A DNA stretch of 64,000 nt from DASSFZ01 sp035292585 (GTDB lineage: Bacteria; Chloroflexota; Anaerolineae; Fen-1058): NCBI GenBank assembly GCA_035292585.1, contig DATDPU010000138.1, forward strand, positions 99,428 to 163,427, read 5' to 3'. This document shows, piece after piece, positions 56,328 to 64,000 of the stretch. Under the pieces are notes generated by a model. It saw nothing but the letters and a program-made list of their open reading frames with translations. It was not told the DNA's origin and did no database searches. Position numbers and translations under genes: made by a program. Every line of letters begins with the position of its first letter. Positions within the stretch are counted from its first letter, which is position 1.

Positions 56328-58304
56328 TTATCTCACCGCTTGCGCCAGCGCCTGAAGGCGGTTGATCTCGTCTCGCCTCACCGTGTACCGGCCCTGCGCA
56401 TCCGTAAACAGGTCTACTTGCACCAGAGCACGGCATGCGGACGCGAGACGGCTCACGGTGCGATTGCCTGTCAGGCCCAAGCCTTCGGCCATCTCCTCCG
56501 GTGTGAAAGCGGCGGAATAGCAGAGACGTAAGACGCGCCGCACGTAGGCAGGGTAATTGGCAATCTGCTCGGCCTTGGCGAGCTTGGCAGCGACGGCTGG
56601 CAGCGAAATAATTGCAGAAAGTTCGTCAGATTGAGCCGCGTCGTTCTTTAGCGCCCGTGCAGCCGCCGGGCGTTCCGGCACTTGGATCCGCGCGCGTCGA
56701 GCGGCCTTCGTTGTGCGCGGAGTCCGCCCACCCGATGGCGCCTCCCTCTCTGCCTTCGCCCCATCGATCGTTCGATACTCGATATCGATTTCGCCTGCCG
56801 TTTCAGCCTCAACGCCGTAGATGCGCTGCTTGTAACGGCTATACTCCGCCTGGGTGAAGACCAGGTAATGCTCACCGCTTTCCTGGGCATGCAGCAACCG
56901 CCCTACCCGCTGCGCTTCCTGTTCGCGGGATTTGCCCAGGAAGGCTACCTCGACGACGAGCCGCAGATCCGGCAAGTCCAGGCCGCGGTCGGCGACGCGA
57001 CTGACCACGCAGATCGGCGTTTCCTGGATGCGCTTGTACTTACCCTTCGTCCCGCCGTGGATGAAGGGAACATCTAGGACGTTGGCGAGCGCCTGGCCTT
57101 GCTGGATGTAATCGCAAAATACCAGTGCATGCCCGCTGCGATGTCTGGCGATCAGAGATTGAACGTACCGAAGCTTGGACGCATCGTCTTTGACGATCGC
57201 GACGATGATGCGCGGCTTCTTCAACACACCGGCGCCGATCAGTTCAGCCCAGCGCACGACACACGGGAACCCGCTCAACGCGGCGATCATGTACTGCCGG
57301 CCATCCTCGCGCCAGGCCGATCCGGACATCCCGATCCGGTATTTCGTTTTGAGGAACGCGAGCTTGGAGAACTCGTTGGCCGGGAGCGTCTGCACCTCGT
57401 CGAAGATGACCAAGCCCCACTCGCGATCGAGGGCCTTCTTCCCCGAAGTGTAGGTGAAGATGCTCACCGGCGCGCCGGACGCGAACTGATTTAATCGCTC
57501 GCGCCATTGCTCGCAGATGACCAGCGATGGCGCGAACAACGCTATGTCGCCGCCGGCGAAATGGTTGATCGCGTAAATTGCGGCATACGTCTTGCCGCCG
57601 CCTGGCGGGAGATTCCAGAATACCGCGCCTTTGGCCAGGAACTCGTCGATATAAATGTGCTGGTAATCACGGAGGTGAATCGGCGACTTCGCCTTCGGAT
57701 TCCAATCTAGCTCGGCAACCGGCTGCGGCAGGTACGGCAGAATGCCGTCGCGGATAAGGGCGGCGACGAGCTTGATCCAGGCGCCGCCGCCCTTGATCTG
57801 GTAACCGCCGTTCGCTTTCCTGCCGAGGAACGCGCCGTAGCGATGCTTGAACGTACCCTCATCACCTTCGGTCACGGCGATGGTCGTGCGATCGCCGGAG
57901 ATGATCGCCTTGTGCTCGGGCGGTTCCCATCCCATTTCCTCCTTCATCCACTGGGGGATTGGGGTGAGCAAATCCATCGAGCGCGAGACGCGAGAGACGA
58001 TGAACGCATCTTCCTGTTTCACCACCCAGCCCAGGATGGGCATTCTCACGCCACGCCAGTGGATGAGCCAAGCCTCGTGTTGGTCGATGGGCAGGATGGT
58101 ATACGGGTGGGTGAGCGTGGCTCTGATCGCATTGAGGTCAAGGTCGATACCGCTGCCGCGCAGGTATTTGGTGACCTCGGCCGTCGCGGCGTCGCCCAGC
58201 CGGGCGATCTCGGCGCGGGCCTTGTCTAGCGCAGCCAGCGCCGTGCGTGCCGTGTCGATGGTCGTCGACCAGTCAGGTAGATCGGTGGCGAGGTTCGTTG
58301 TCAT
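56328..58304 (-). CDS. XPB/SSL2-like superfamily 2 helicase
   Basis: 658 aa from ATG 58304, which overlaps the previous stop (ATGA). HLRDYQHIYIDEF, Walker A NLPPGGGKTYAA (233-239), FDEVQ (301-305) as motif II, MSGSAWREDG as motif III, and EAQRVGRLLHAQ as motif VI are all present. A C-terminal HTH-like segment (FTPEEMAEGLGLTGNRTVSR) is an addition. It probably unwinds DNA in phage replication or repair. Confidence 0.88.
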   Translation of the reverse strand: MTTNLATDLPDWSTTIDTARTALAALDKARAEIARLGDAATAEVTKYLRGSGIDLDLNAIRATLTHPYTILPIDQHEAWLIHWRGVRMPILGWVVKQEDAFIVSRVSRSMDLLTPIPQWMKEEMGWEPPEHKAIISGDRTTIAVTEGDEGTFKHRYGAFLGRKANGGYQIKGGGAWIKLVAALIRDGILPYLPQPVAELDWNPKAKSPIHLRDYQHIYIDEFLAKGAVFWNLPPGGGKTYAAIYAINHFAGGDIALFAPSLVICEQWRERLNQFASGAPVSIFTYTSGKKALDREWGLVIFDEVQTLPANEFSKLAFLKTKYRIGMSGSAWREDGRQYMIAALSGFPCVVRWAELIGAGVLKKPRIIVAIVKDDASKLRYVQSLIARHRSGHALVFCDYIQQGQALANVLDVPFIHGGTKGKYKRIQETPICVVSRVADRGLDLPDLRLVVEVAFLGKSREQEAQRVGRLLHAQESGEHYLVFTQAEYSRYKQRIYGVEAETAGEIDIEYRTIDGAKAEREAPSGGRTPRTTKAARRARIQVPERPAAARALKNDAAQSDELSAIISLPAVAAKLAKAEQIANYPAYVRRVLRLCYSAAFTPEEMAEGLGLTGNRTVSRLASACRALVQVDLFTDAQGRYTVRRDEINRLQALAQAVR

Positions 58305-58693
58305 TTCCCTGGTGAGAACAATGTCAGCGCAGACAGAATGCGCTGGATGATCTGGAGTAATTGCTCCATGGTTAACCATTTCGCAGATAGGGTGGGCTTA
58401 ATCGTCGATGTGGCGACCGGCGGTTCGAGTGGCGACGGGGGCGGCGTCAGGGTCGCCGTTGCAGGTGGCGGCGCGGCCGTCTTTGAAGCAGAAGGCAGTA
58501 ACGGGGTAATGGTTGCAATGCCACTGCCATCCGGATCGGGCACAATACCCGTCGGCGTAGGCCTGTGTGGTGGAGGTTCGAGCGTGGCGGTTGGATCAAC
58601 GGGCGACTGAAACACCCCCATCGAGATGCCCGGCGTAGCGCCGAGCAACAAGAGCGAGACACCGGCTAATCCAGTGATAAGAAGTGTGCGCAT
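58301..58693 (-). CDS. exported Pro/Thr-rich protein
   Basis: 130 aa. Residues 1-26 are a signal peptide (LLITGLAGVSLLLLGATPG). A Pro/Thr-rich linker (residues 33-100) follows and an amphipathic C-terminal helix (LTMEQLLQIIQRILSALTLF). No lipobox cysteine. It may be a surface or periplasmic protein. Function unknown. Confidence 0.55.
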   Translation of the reverse strand: MRTLLITGLAGVSLLLLGATPGISMGVFQSPVDPTATLEPPPHRPTPTGIVPDPDGSGIATITPLLPSASKTAAPPPATATLTPPPSPLEPPVATSTIKPTLSAKWLTMEQLLQIIQRILSALTLFSPGK

Positions 58694-58725
58694 GGTTCCT
58701 CCTTGCTTGTGCGTGAACTGCTTGG

Positions 58726-59256
58726 TTATTGATTCAGCTGGCTGATCATCGCGGCCGCAGCCGCGAGGGCGATGATTATAAACAATGCGTTGACAACTTT
58801 AGATGTTTGCTTCACTGGAAGCATATCGATTTCAGCCGATAATTTCGCGGCCGATTCGAGCATCGTTGATTGGCGCTTGGGCTTCCGGCCCAATTTTCTC
58901 AGCCAATCAAAGACCCCAATCGCCAGCAACAGCGCCGCCCCAAAAGGGTATAACTCCACGAACGTCCCGGGCCCATTGCCCAATTGGACACTGATATAGG
59001 ACGCAGCGAGTATGCCGAAGACGACGATCAATATCGTTGCGCTGCCTTCCTGTCCGGCCCGGGACGCTTTCGCTTCTGGCGTCTCGGCTAGGCTGGGATC
59101 GCGTCGGCGCATCACGTGTAGATGCGCCGACGTGGACAGCACCAACATGAGCATCCCGGCCGCCATGACATAGCCCAACGAGTCTTGGCTCTGAAATACG
59201 CCGGCGGCAAGCAAGAGAAAGCCAATCACGATGGCGAGGCCGCATCCGACGATCAT
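58726..59256 (-). CDS. four-helix membrane protein
   Basis: 176 aa with membrane segments at about 2-20, 27-45, 73-92 and 158-174, plus a hydrophobic stretch near 102-118. The loops are charged. Its ATG overlaps the preceding stop. No family recognised. It could be a membrane-associated phage protein, for example in superinfection exclusion. Confidence 0.5.
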   Translation of the reverse strand: MIVGCGLAIVIGFLLLAAGVFQSQDSLGYVMAAGMLMLVLSTSAHLHVMRRRDPSLAETPEAKASRAGQEGSATILIVVFGILAASYISVQLGNGPGTFVELYPFGAALLLAIGVFDWLRKLGRKPKRQSTMLESAAKLSAEIDMLPVKQTSKVVNALFIIIALAAAAAMISQLNQ

Positions 59257-59390
59257 CGTCTCTCCTCCACCATTGGCCGGCCGGCGCTCTCGTCGAATTC
59301 ATACAGCAAGTCGGCAAGAGCCGGGAGTGGCAACACGAAGCGCACCCGGCGATTGAGTTTAATTCGTTGAATTCGGTGAAACTTCTTCAC
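59253..59390 (-). CDS. short basic protein, coupled on both sides
   Basis: 45 aa from GTG 59390: MKKFHRIQRIKLNRRVRFVL, PLPALADLLYEFDESAG. The GTG sits inside the stop of the preceding gene, and its own stop overlaps the next ATG, so it is translated in a coupled chain. Unknown function. Confidence 0.5.
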   Translation of the reverse strand: MKKFHRIQRIKLNRRVRFVLPLPALADLLYEFDESAGRPMVEERR

Positions 59391-59842
59391 TTTTTGACAA
59401 GGCACTTCGGGCAGTGCTTTTGATTGCTGCGCTCCATGACGAACCACTCTTCACATGAGCACTTCAGCCATGCGGTGATGCGCCATGGCGAATTAGCTTT
59501 GATGGCGATCCCGATCACGCGATCGGTCATATTGTGCAGTTCGTTGGCAATCATCAAGCCATAAGCCTGGCGTACCCGGCGAGGCACACGACCGGCGCGC
59601 TCCATACGATCGACCTTTTGCTTGTTGAAGTGGCCGGCCTTTGCGTCACCGAAGACGATCCGGTTTAGCTCTTCGGCGACCTCGGCAAGTGATAGGCTTA
59701 ACCACTCGCGGATGGCTTTTGGGCCGGTTAACGCCTGCAGCTGCCTGTACAGGGTATCGGACGCGTGCGGACGGGTAAAGGACGCGCTACGCGGACTTCT
59801 AGAACGAGGTCGAGGAGTGCGTGTTTTCTGCCTTTGCGCCAT
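59387..59842 (-). CDS. HTH protein with C-terminal zinc ribbon
   Basis: 151 aa from ATG 59842. A basic N-terminus (RPRSRSPRSASFTRPHASD) leads to an HTH-like helical part (SLAEVAEELNRIVFGDAKAG, KQKVDRMERAGRVPRRVRQA). The end, CSCEEWFVMERSNQKHCPKC, gives a four-cysteine zinc site. Possible regulator or DNA-binding factor. Confidence 0.55.
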   Translation of the reverse strand: MAQRQKTRTPRPRSRSPRSASFTRPHASDTLYRQLQALTGPKAIREWLSLSLAEVAEELNRIVFGDAKAGHFNKQKVDRMERAGRVPRRVRQAYGLMIANELHNMTDRVIGIAIKANSPWRITAWLKCSCEEWFVMERSNQKHCPKCLVKK

Positions 59843-59876
59843 TTCAGCCTTCCGTAATCCCACCAACGAATGGGGA

Positions 59877-60215
59877 CTATTCCGTCTGTTCGAACCGGAT
59901 GACCGCCGGCATCAGCTCCGGCCCGCCGAACAACTCAATGAACTCTTCCTTGCTCGCCCACAGACCGCCTTCGAGCCCGATATCTTCCTCGGGCATGTCG
60001 GCGAGCCGCTCGCGATATGGTCGGCAGGTCAAGCGAAACTTACCGATGCGCTGGCCGCCAATGCGTGGCAAACGATCGTAGGCGTCGTGAACGAGCCGGC
60101 CTTCATCCCATGCTTTTTGCCAGAGCGCCAGGTAGTCATCTGACCACATGCGCCTTGTACACTTCTTTTTGCCCGACTGATACTGAGGCGTTGTCCAGGC
60201 GAATGAGAGAATCAC
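59877..60215 (-). CDS. ASCH-domain-like RNA-binding protein
   Basis: 112 aa from GTG 60215 with a strong GGGGAGGTGAA binding site. MILSFAWTTPQYQSGKKKCT, RRMWSDDYLAL, VHDAYDRLPRIGGQRIGKFR and EFIELFGGPELMPAVIRFE follow the ASCH pattern of compact beta-barrel proteins that bind RNA. In phages such proteins are often hypothetical. Confidence 0.7.
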   Translation of the reverse strand: MILSFAWTTPQYQSGKKKCTRRMWSDDYLALWQKAWDEGRLVHDAYDRLPRIGGQRIGKFRLTCRPYRERLADMPEEDIGLEGGLWASKEEFIELFGGPELMPAVIRFEQTE

Positions 60216-60225
60216 TTCACCTCCC

Positions 60226-60651
60226 CTAATTCGTGCCGAGCCTTGGAGCAGGCGCCGCACGCGCCTGCTCCAACTGCGCCTTAAGCTGTTTATTCTCGCG
60301 CTCCAAGGCAATGATTCGCTCGATGTCCTCAGTGCGCGGCGGGTTATCGAGCGTGATCAGGTAAGCAGCATATAGGCGCTGGTTGATCCACGAAGGCAGG
60401 CCATATTCGTAATCGGCCGGCATGTGCGCCGCGTAGCGCACATTGTTTAGCTCGCGCTCCAACTCTGCAATGCGCTCGTCCTTATGGTGCAGTTCTGCAT
60501 AGAACTCCAGCGCGTCGTGTACCAGACGTGCGAACTCGATTGTGTTACACAGCGCGACGACGACCGGCTCGGGTTCGGTGGCAAGCTTCACGTAAAATAC
60601 CGGTCGCCCGTCTGGGCCGTGTGACTCAGTAATGCTATAGCGGTCATTCAT
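60226..60651 (-). CDS. coiled-coil hypothetical protein
   Basis: 141 aa. A short beta start (YSITESHGPDGRPVFYVKLA) is followed by coiled-coil regions (HHKDERIAELERELNN, RIIALERENKQLKAQLEQAR). Its ATG overlaps the stop of the upstream gene. No family recognised. Confidence 0.55.
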   Translation of the reverse strand: MNDRYSITESHGPDGRPVFYVKLATEPEPVVVALCNTIEFARLVHDALEFYAELHHKDERIAELERELNNVRYAAHMPADYEYGLPSWINQRLYAAYLITLDNPPRTEDIERIIALERENKQLKAQLEQARAAPAPRLGTN

Positions 60652-61160
60652 GGCTCTGTCTCCAGGCCAACCGGCAACTGCCGGCAGATTAGCTGCAGTT
60701 GCTGCGTGGCATATTCGAGCGACTTGACCACATAGCGCTTGGACTGCTCGATGACTTCAATTGGGGAGGTGCGCCAACGGCGCAGGTCGTACATGAGTAT
60801 GTCGAAGTGATCTTTGAGGCGGAAACTGTCCCAGACGAGCGACTGCCGCCAGCCCCGGCCAACCTTGAACCAGTTCAGCGCGATGATGTAAGTGTGAGGC
60901 CAGGCATCACGCACGGCTTCCTCGAAGGAGCAACGCACGACGGGATCGTTGGTGTAATACGACTCGTCCTTTATAGTTTCTGGGTGAAAACCGAAGAACG
61001 CGACCGAGCCAGAGTAGGTACTCCATACGGCCGGATGGTTGATCACGCCGTCCCGCGCACCGCCGTGCGTGTACAACACGATGTTTCTCACCGGTGCGAT
61101 CGCCTGCATCGCATCCGGGATAATCTTGGGTAAATCCATGTCAAAGGTGTCGCACCACAT
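60648..61160 (-). CDS. hypothetical protein
   Basis: 170 aa. The sequence MWCDTFDMDLPKIIPDAMQA, NIVLYTHGGARDGVINHPAV and FDILMYDLRRWRTSPIEVIE shows alternating strands and helices. No known motif. The 61161-61238 spacer before the next gene shows nothing. Confidence 0.5.
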   Translation of the reverse strand: MWCDTFDMDLPKIIPDAMQAIAPVRNIVLYTHGGARDGVINHPAVWSTYSGSVAFFGFHPETIKDESYYTNDPVVRCSFEEAVRDAWPHTYIIALNWFKVGRGWRQSLVWDSFRLKDHFDILMYDLRRWRTSPIEVIEQSKRYVVKSLEYATQQLQLICRQLPVGLETEP

Positions 61161-61238
61161 ACGTCTCTCTCCTCACATTTCCACCGCTTCGCGTTGTCTC
61201 TGTCTTATCTGCTGAAACTTCGTCGGATAACCCAGCGC

Positions 61239-61676
61239 CTACATCTCCACGACTGAGCCGTCGCCATCCGGTTGCCGCTTCACGATGACCGCGCGCTCGG
61301 CGGGGCTAGGAATCAAATTATCGAAGCGCGCCGCCGGCGCGTCCGGGGCACGGCCAGGTATGAGATGGGCGCGTGGCCCCGGTCGAATCGCCTGCGCGGT
61401 CTGGCCTTTGATGTCGGCAACCTGATTAGCGACCTTCACCACCTCATTGATACCTTCACGCATGCCGGCCACATGATCAGTCGCGCGGTTGACGCCCATG
61501 CGATAGGATAGCCAGAGCAAAAATGGCGAGAGGCCGATCATCAGCGTGGTCATCCAGCGCAGAGCCACAGGGTCGGCCGCTCCCAGCAGGCCATACCAGA
61601 AACCGAACCAGATGAGCAAAACAAGCAGGATGCACACGGCGATGAGGGCCGCGTTTTTCAATTCGCTACGCTTCAC
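61239..61676 (-). CDS. two-helix membrane protein
   Basis: 145 aa. Membrane helices lie near residues 9-31 (ALIAVCILLVLLIWFGFWYG) and 42-58 (TLMIGLSPFLLWLSY). A helical tail (GMREGINEVVKVANQVADIK) follows. Its ATG overlaps the FtsK-like gene's stop by 11 bases. It may anchor or modulate the ATPase. Confidence 0.55.
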   Translation of the reverse strand: MKRSELKNAALIAVCILLVLLIWFGFWYGLLGAADPVALRWMTTLMIGLSPFLLWLSYRMGVNRATDHVAGMREGINEVVKVANQVADIKGQTAQAIRPGPRAHLIPGRAPDAPAARFDNLIPSPAERAVIVKRQPDGDGSVVEM

Positions 61677-63111
61677 GGTCGACCTCCTCTGTTTTCCCGG
61701 CTACGATCGCTCGCCTGGCCGACGATCGGGCTGTCTGTCTGTTGGCGCCATACACACCCTTTGCCTGATTTCCGGCCTTTTTTTCGATTTTCGTGTGTGT
61801 GTTGTCAACAGACAGACAGACGGACGCCTTCCGATCTTCCAGAGCATGGAGCTGGTCGCGCCCAACCTTGAGCAGCTTGCGCAAGCGATCTGCGCTGGCG
61901 CGGTTTTGGATCAGGCCATCCTGCCGCAAGTCGGACTCCAGCGCATCGCGACCGCCATTGCCGCCGTTACGCCCCCGGAGCGCGTTTAACAAGCTGACGG
62001 CCAACTCCTCACCGGAAAAGTAAATCCCGTCCGACACAGACTGACCCAGGATCTCGGCGTTGAATTCGGGCCAATCGGGCAGCCTGGGAGTGGCGACTAG
62101 CAAGCGGTCGATTTCCGTTCTCGGCATATAGGAGATTTGAACGCGCTGTACTTTGCCGGGCACGAGCGCATAGGCGTCCCCGGCGCCCAGTAACCAGTCC
62201 GCGCGCGGCGACGATTGCCCCAGAGCTACCTCGCTCGACTTGGGACTGTCGACCAGCAGCGCGATACGCGCCATCAAATTTGCCTTGATCGTCGGATCAC
62301 CCAGCGAGGCGCGCACGGGTTTCTGAGTGGAGAGCACGACGTGCACCTTGGCGGAGCGACCCTGCACCACGAGCCGGCGGACCATTTCGGCGATTGCCGG
62401 ATCGCCAACGAGCTCCTGAATCTCGTCGATGACGACGATCAGCCGGGTCTCCTTCTCCACGTCGCTCAGCTGATAGCGCCGCACCATTTCGCTGTAAGCC
62501 CACGCCAACGCGCGCCGCGCGGACTCGACATCGCGCGCCAAAGGGCCTTGAACGCCGGGCAAGAGGTTAAGATGCTTCAACCCTTCGCCGAACTTGCCGT
62601 CGATGAGCACCAGGTGATCTCCGTTTGACGCCCACTGCGCGGTTACGGAGCGCACCGCTACGGTCTTCCCAGATCCGGACGTGCCGGAAACGAGCACATG
62701 CGGCGCATTGTCCGATAGCGTGAAGGTCACCGCCGCGCCGTGCTCGTTCTTGCCCAGGACGCACGCGCCCGACCGGTTCGGGTGCACGCCCAGGTCGCTG
62801 AGCTTGATGTCTTTCTCGGCGATGCCATCCGGCCAGCCGGCCTCGATGCGAATGTATCGGCTCGATTGGTAAGCGGCCGGCTTACCTTGGAAGTTCCACG
62901 GGATGAGCTGCGACAGAAGGATGATGCTCACTTTCAGCAATCTCTCGGCGTCGAAGCCTGCATCGACCTCAAGCGCCCCCGCGCGCGGCCCGGCGATGGT
63001 CTCGACAGCTCGAATATGGATGGGCCGCGCCGGGTCGCCGGTGAGCGCGCCTCTCGCCGCGTCAATGAGGCCATTGGCCCACTTGTTCAACAGCACGTCT
63101 CGTTGATCCAT
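61666..63111 (-). CDS. FtsK/SpoIIIE-like DNA-translocating ATPase
   Basis: 481 aa from ATG 63111 with GAGGTGACGGA upstream. Walker A HVLVSGTSGSGKT (about 143-150) and Walker B RLIVVIDEIQELV are FtsK-like. VVLSTQKPVRASLGDPTIKA and ALLVDSPKSSEVALGQ match the motor's C-terminal motifs. There are no membrane helices and no classic gamma domain. In integrated elements this family can move DNA between cells; in phages its role is open. Confidence 0.88.
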   Translation of the reverse strand: MDQRDVLLNKWANGLIDAARGALTGDPARPIHIRAVETIAGPRAGALEVDAGFDAERLLKVSIILLSQLIPWNFQGKPAAYQSSRYIRIEAGWPDGIAEKDIKLSDLGVHPNRSGACVLGKNEHGAAVTFTLSDNAPHVLVSGTSGSGKTVAVRSVTAQWASNGDHLVLIDGKFGEGLKHLNLLPGVQGPLARDVESARRALAWAYSEMVRRYQLSDVEKETRLIVVIDEIQELVGDPAIAEMVRRLVVQGRSAKVHVVLSTQKPVRASLGDPTIKANLMARIALLVDSPKSSEVALGQSSPRADWLLGAGDAYALVPGKVQRVQISYMPRTEIDRLLVATPRLPDWPEFNAEILGQSVSDGIYFSGEELAVSLLNALRGRNGGNGGRDALESDLRQDGLIQNRASADRLRKLLKVGRDQLHALEDRKASVCLSVDNTHTKIEKKAGNQAKGVYGANRQTARSSARRAIVAGKTEEVDREA

Positions 63112-63168
63112 TCCGTCACCTCCAAACATCCTACCTTCCGGTGACGGCCTGACCTGTGGTATGAAATA

Positions 63169-63310
63169 CCCGTCTTTTGGGGTAAACTTTCACCGGTCAA
63201 GCCGACCGTACCGGCTTGTCCACGAGCCGCGCCGGCGCCCTAAGCACACGGCGCGGCTCACGCTAATCAATCAGACGAAGTCCCCGTCTTTTGGGGACGA
63301 ACTTTCACCG
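63169..63310. repeat. direct repeat pair with two hairpins between
   Basis: CCCGTCTTTTGGGG occurs at 63169-63182 and 63283-63296, each followed after two or three bases by AACTTTCACCG (63185-63195, 63300-63310). Between them lie CAAGCCG/CGGCTTG (63198-63204, 63212-63218) and GAGCCGCGC/GCGCGGCTC (63224-63232, 63251-63259). Confidence 0.8.
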
Positions 63311-63837
63311 CTTACGCCATTTTCTTTATCATCACCTGAGAGCTGTTCGCGCGCACTACGCGCCAAACGACGCGCCCAGGCCGCGTGCAGCCGGTCGCTG
63401 CCATTGCGTACCACTGCACGCAACGCCTCTACTGCCATCTCCGTCTCGCTATCCGTCAACGGTGTGAACACCTCTATAAGTTCCCCGATGTGTTCATGAA
63501 GCTCAGTGTTGAGATCGAACGCATGGTCAAGCGCCAGCTCCAGGTCGCTTTTGTTCCGCATGGCGTCTCTGGCGAACATCTCCAGCCCCGCCTGGCAATC
63601 GCTCGCGCGATAGTGCCACTTGCGAGCGATCGCGCGCCATTGCATCATGCCGCGCCGACACAGATCGGCCTTTTCAGCAGGCGACATGCCATTCGCCCAT
63701 TGAACGGTAACGCGGATCGGTTTCATTCCATGATCGGGACGCGGCATCATGTCAAAATGGACGTAGTTCTCTGCCTTATACGCCCTGAGAAACCGCGCGC
63801 ACTCGTCCGCCAGAATGGTAATCGCCGGAGAACTCAT
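63271..63837 (-). CDS. hypothetical protein upstream of FtsK-like gene
   Basis: 188 aa. ITILADECARFLRAYKAENY, RVTVQWANGMSPAEKADLCR and helical middle (SDLELALDHAFDLNTELHEH). The last twelve codons (GESSSPKDGDFV) are encoded by the second copy of a direct repeat, so the 3' end may have been shaped by the duplication. No family recognised. Confidence 0.6.
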   Translation of the reverse strand: MSSPAITILADECARFLRAYKAENYVHFDMMPRPDHGMKPIRVTVQWANGMSPAEKADLCRRGMMQWRAIARKWHYRASDCQAGLEMFARDAMRNKSDLELALDHAFDLNTELHEHIGELIEVFTPLTDSETEMAVEALRAVVRNGSDRLHAAWARRLARSAREQLSGDDKENGVSGESSSPKDGDFV

Positions 63838-63929
63838 TATGGCCTCGAAGCCGTGGTCACGTTAGTGTCTTTCAGTTTTCGCAAAATCCGGTTATCGTAA
63901 GTGCCACTTGATTTTGACAAGGTGGCGTC

Positions 63930-64000
63930 ATGACAACAATCGCGGAGGTTGAAGCGAACACCGCTCGGATCTGGCGGAGTAGTTTTCAAACCGAGTTGAC
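63930..64000 (+). CDS. start of a forward gene cut by the window edge
   Basis: ATG 63930 follows AAGGTGGCG. It reads MTTIAEVEANTARIWRSSFQ, then TEL up to the edge. The gene diverges from the reverse block. Too short to identify. Confidence 0.4.
   Translation, partial: MTTIAEVEANTARIWRSSFQTEL

Noticed and set aside
1..64000. CRISPR array
   Set aside because: No series of equal direct repeats with regular spacers was seen on reading the window.

Overview
The window is GC-rich bacterial DNA. Positions 1 to about 12.5 kb are chromosome, and about 12.5 kb to the right edge is a temperate tailed-phage genome (siphovirus-like) or a closely related integrated element. The host is most likely a member of the Chloroflexota (Anaerolineae-like). 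This is inferred from the DUF2207 / zinc-ribbon / SPFH cluster, the ACCCTCTCCC palindrome and the many word-like intergenic palindromes; no taxonomic marker gene is present.

Host part. A forward cluster (1-3294) encodes a DUF2207 membrane protein (cut by the left edge), a winged-helix zinc-ribbon membrane protein, a helical protein and an SPFH/band 7 protein ending in a helix-turn-helix. A reverse block (3492-8843) holds sugar and surface genes: a DegT aminotransferase, a secreted LamG-like protein, a nucleotide-sugar epimerase, a family 2 glycosyltransferase and a SAM methyltransferase. Then come a membrane protein and the lipid genes plsX and fabF under a consensus promoter. The 5' half of a tRNA-Met(CAT) gene, with its own promoter, ends abruptly at 12580. 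This is the probable left attachment junction.

Phage left arm (12.8-25.3 kb, reverse strand, tightly packed). It holds an excisionase-like protein, two HNH endonucleases, a DUF5131 protein, an N6-type methyltransferase, small LuxR-type regulators, a ParB-like protein, a MoxR-type AAA ATPase with a VWA partner, a Rad52-like annealing protein and a low-molecular-weight phosphatase. This is the early replication and host-takeover region.

Switch region (25.3-28.8 kb). It contains two tail-to-tail Arc/ribbon-helix-helix repressors with shared TGTGCTA operator sequences, a YccF membrane protein, a cluster of four perfect dyads in front of a consensus promoter, several promoter-plus-terminator units without a clear gene, and a tyrosine integrase.

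Forward late region (28.8-54.0 kb). Lysis comes first: a LuxR-type protein, a holin candidate, a two-PAS protein, a membrane coiled coil and a C39-type endolysin. Packaging and head genes follow: ParB-methyltransferase with a frameshift, terminase subunits, portal, head morphogenesis, protease with nested scaffold, DUF2190 protein and major capsid protein. Connectors and tail genes end the region, including a tail chaperone with a clear -1 frameshift signal, a tape measure of 562 aa and tail tip proteins. A strong terminator closes it at 54.06-54.09 kb.

Right arm (54.3-64 kb). A second tyrosine recombinase is followed on the reverse strand by a DUF433/DUF5615 toxin-antitoxin pair, an XPB-like helicase, small membrane and zinc-ribbon proteins, an ASCH-domain protein and an FtsK-like ATPase. 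No right attachment site or host flank is seen, so the element continues past 64 kb or the boundary is not recognisable here.
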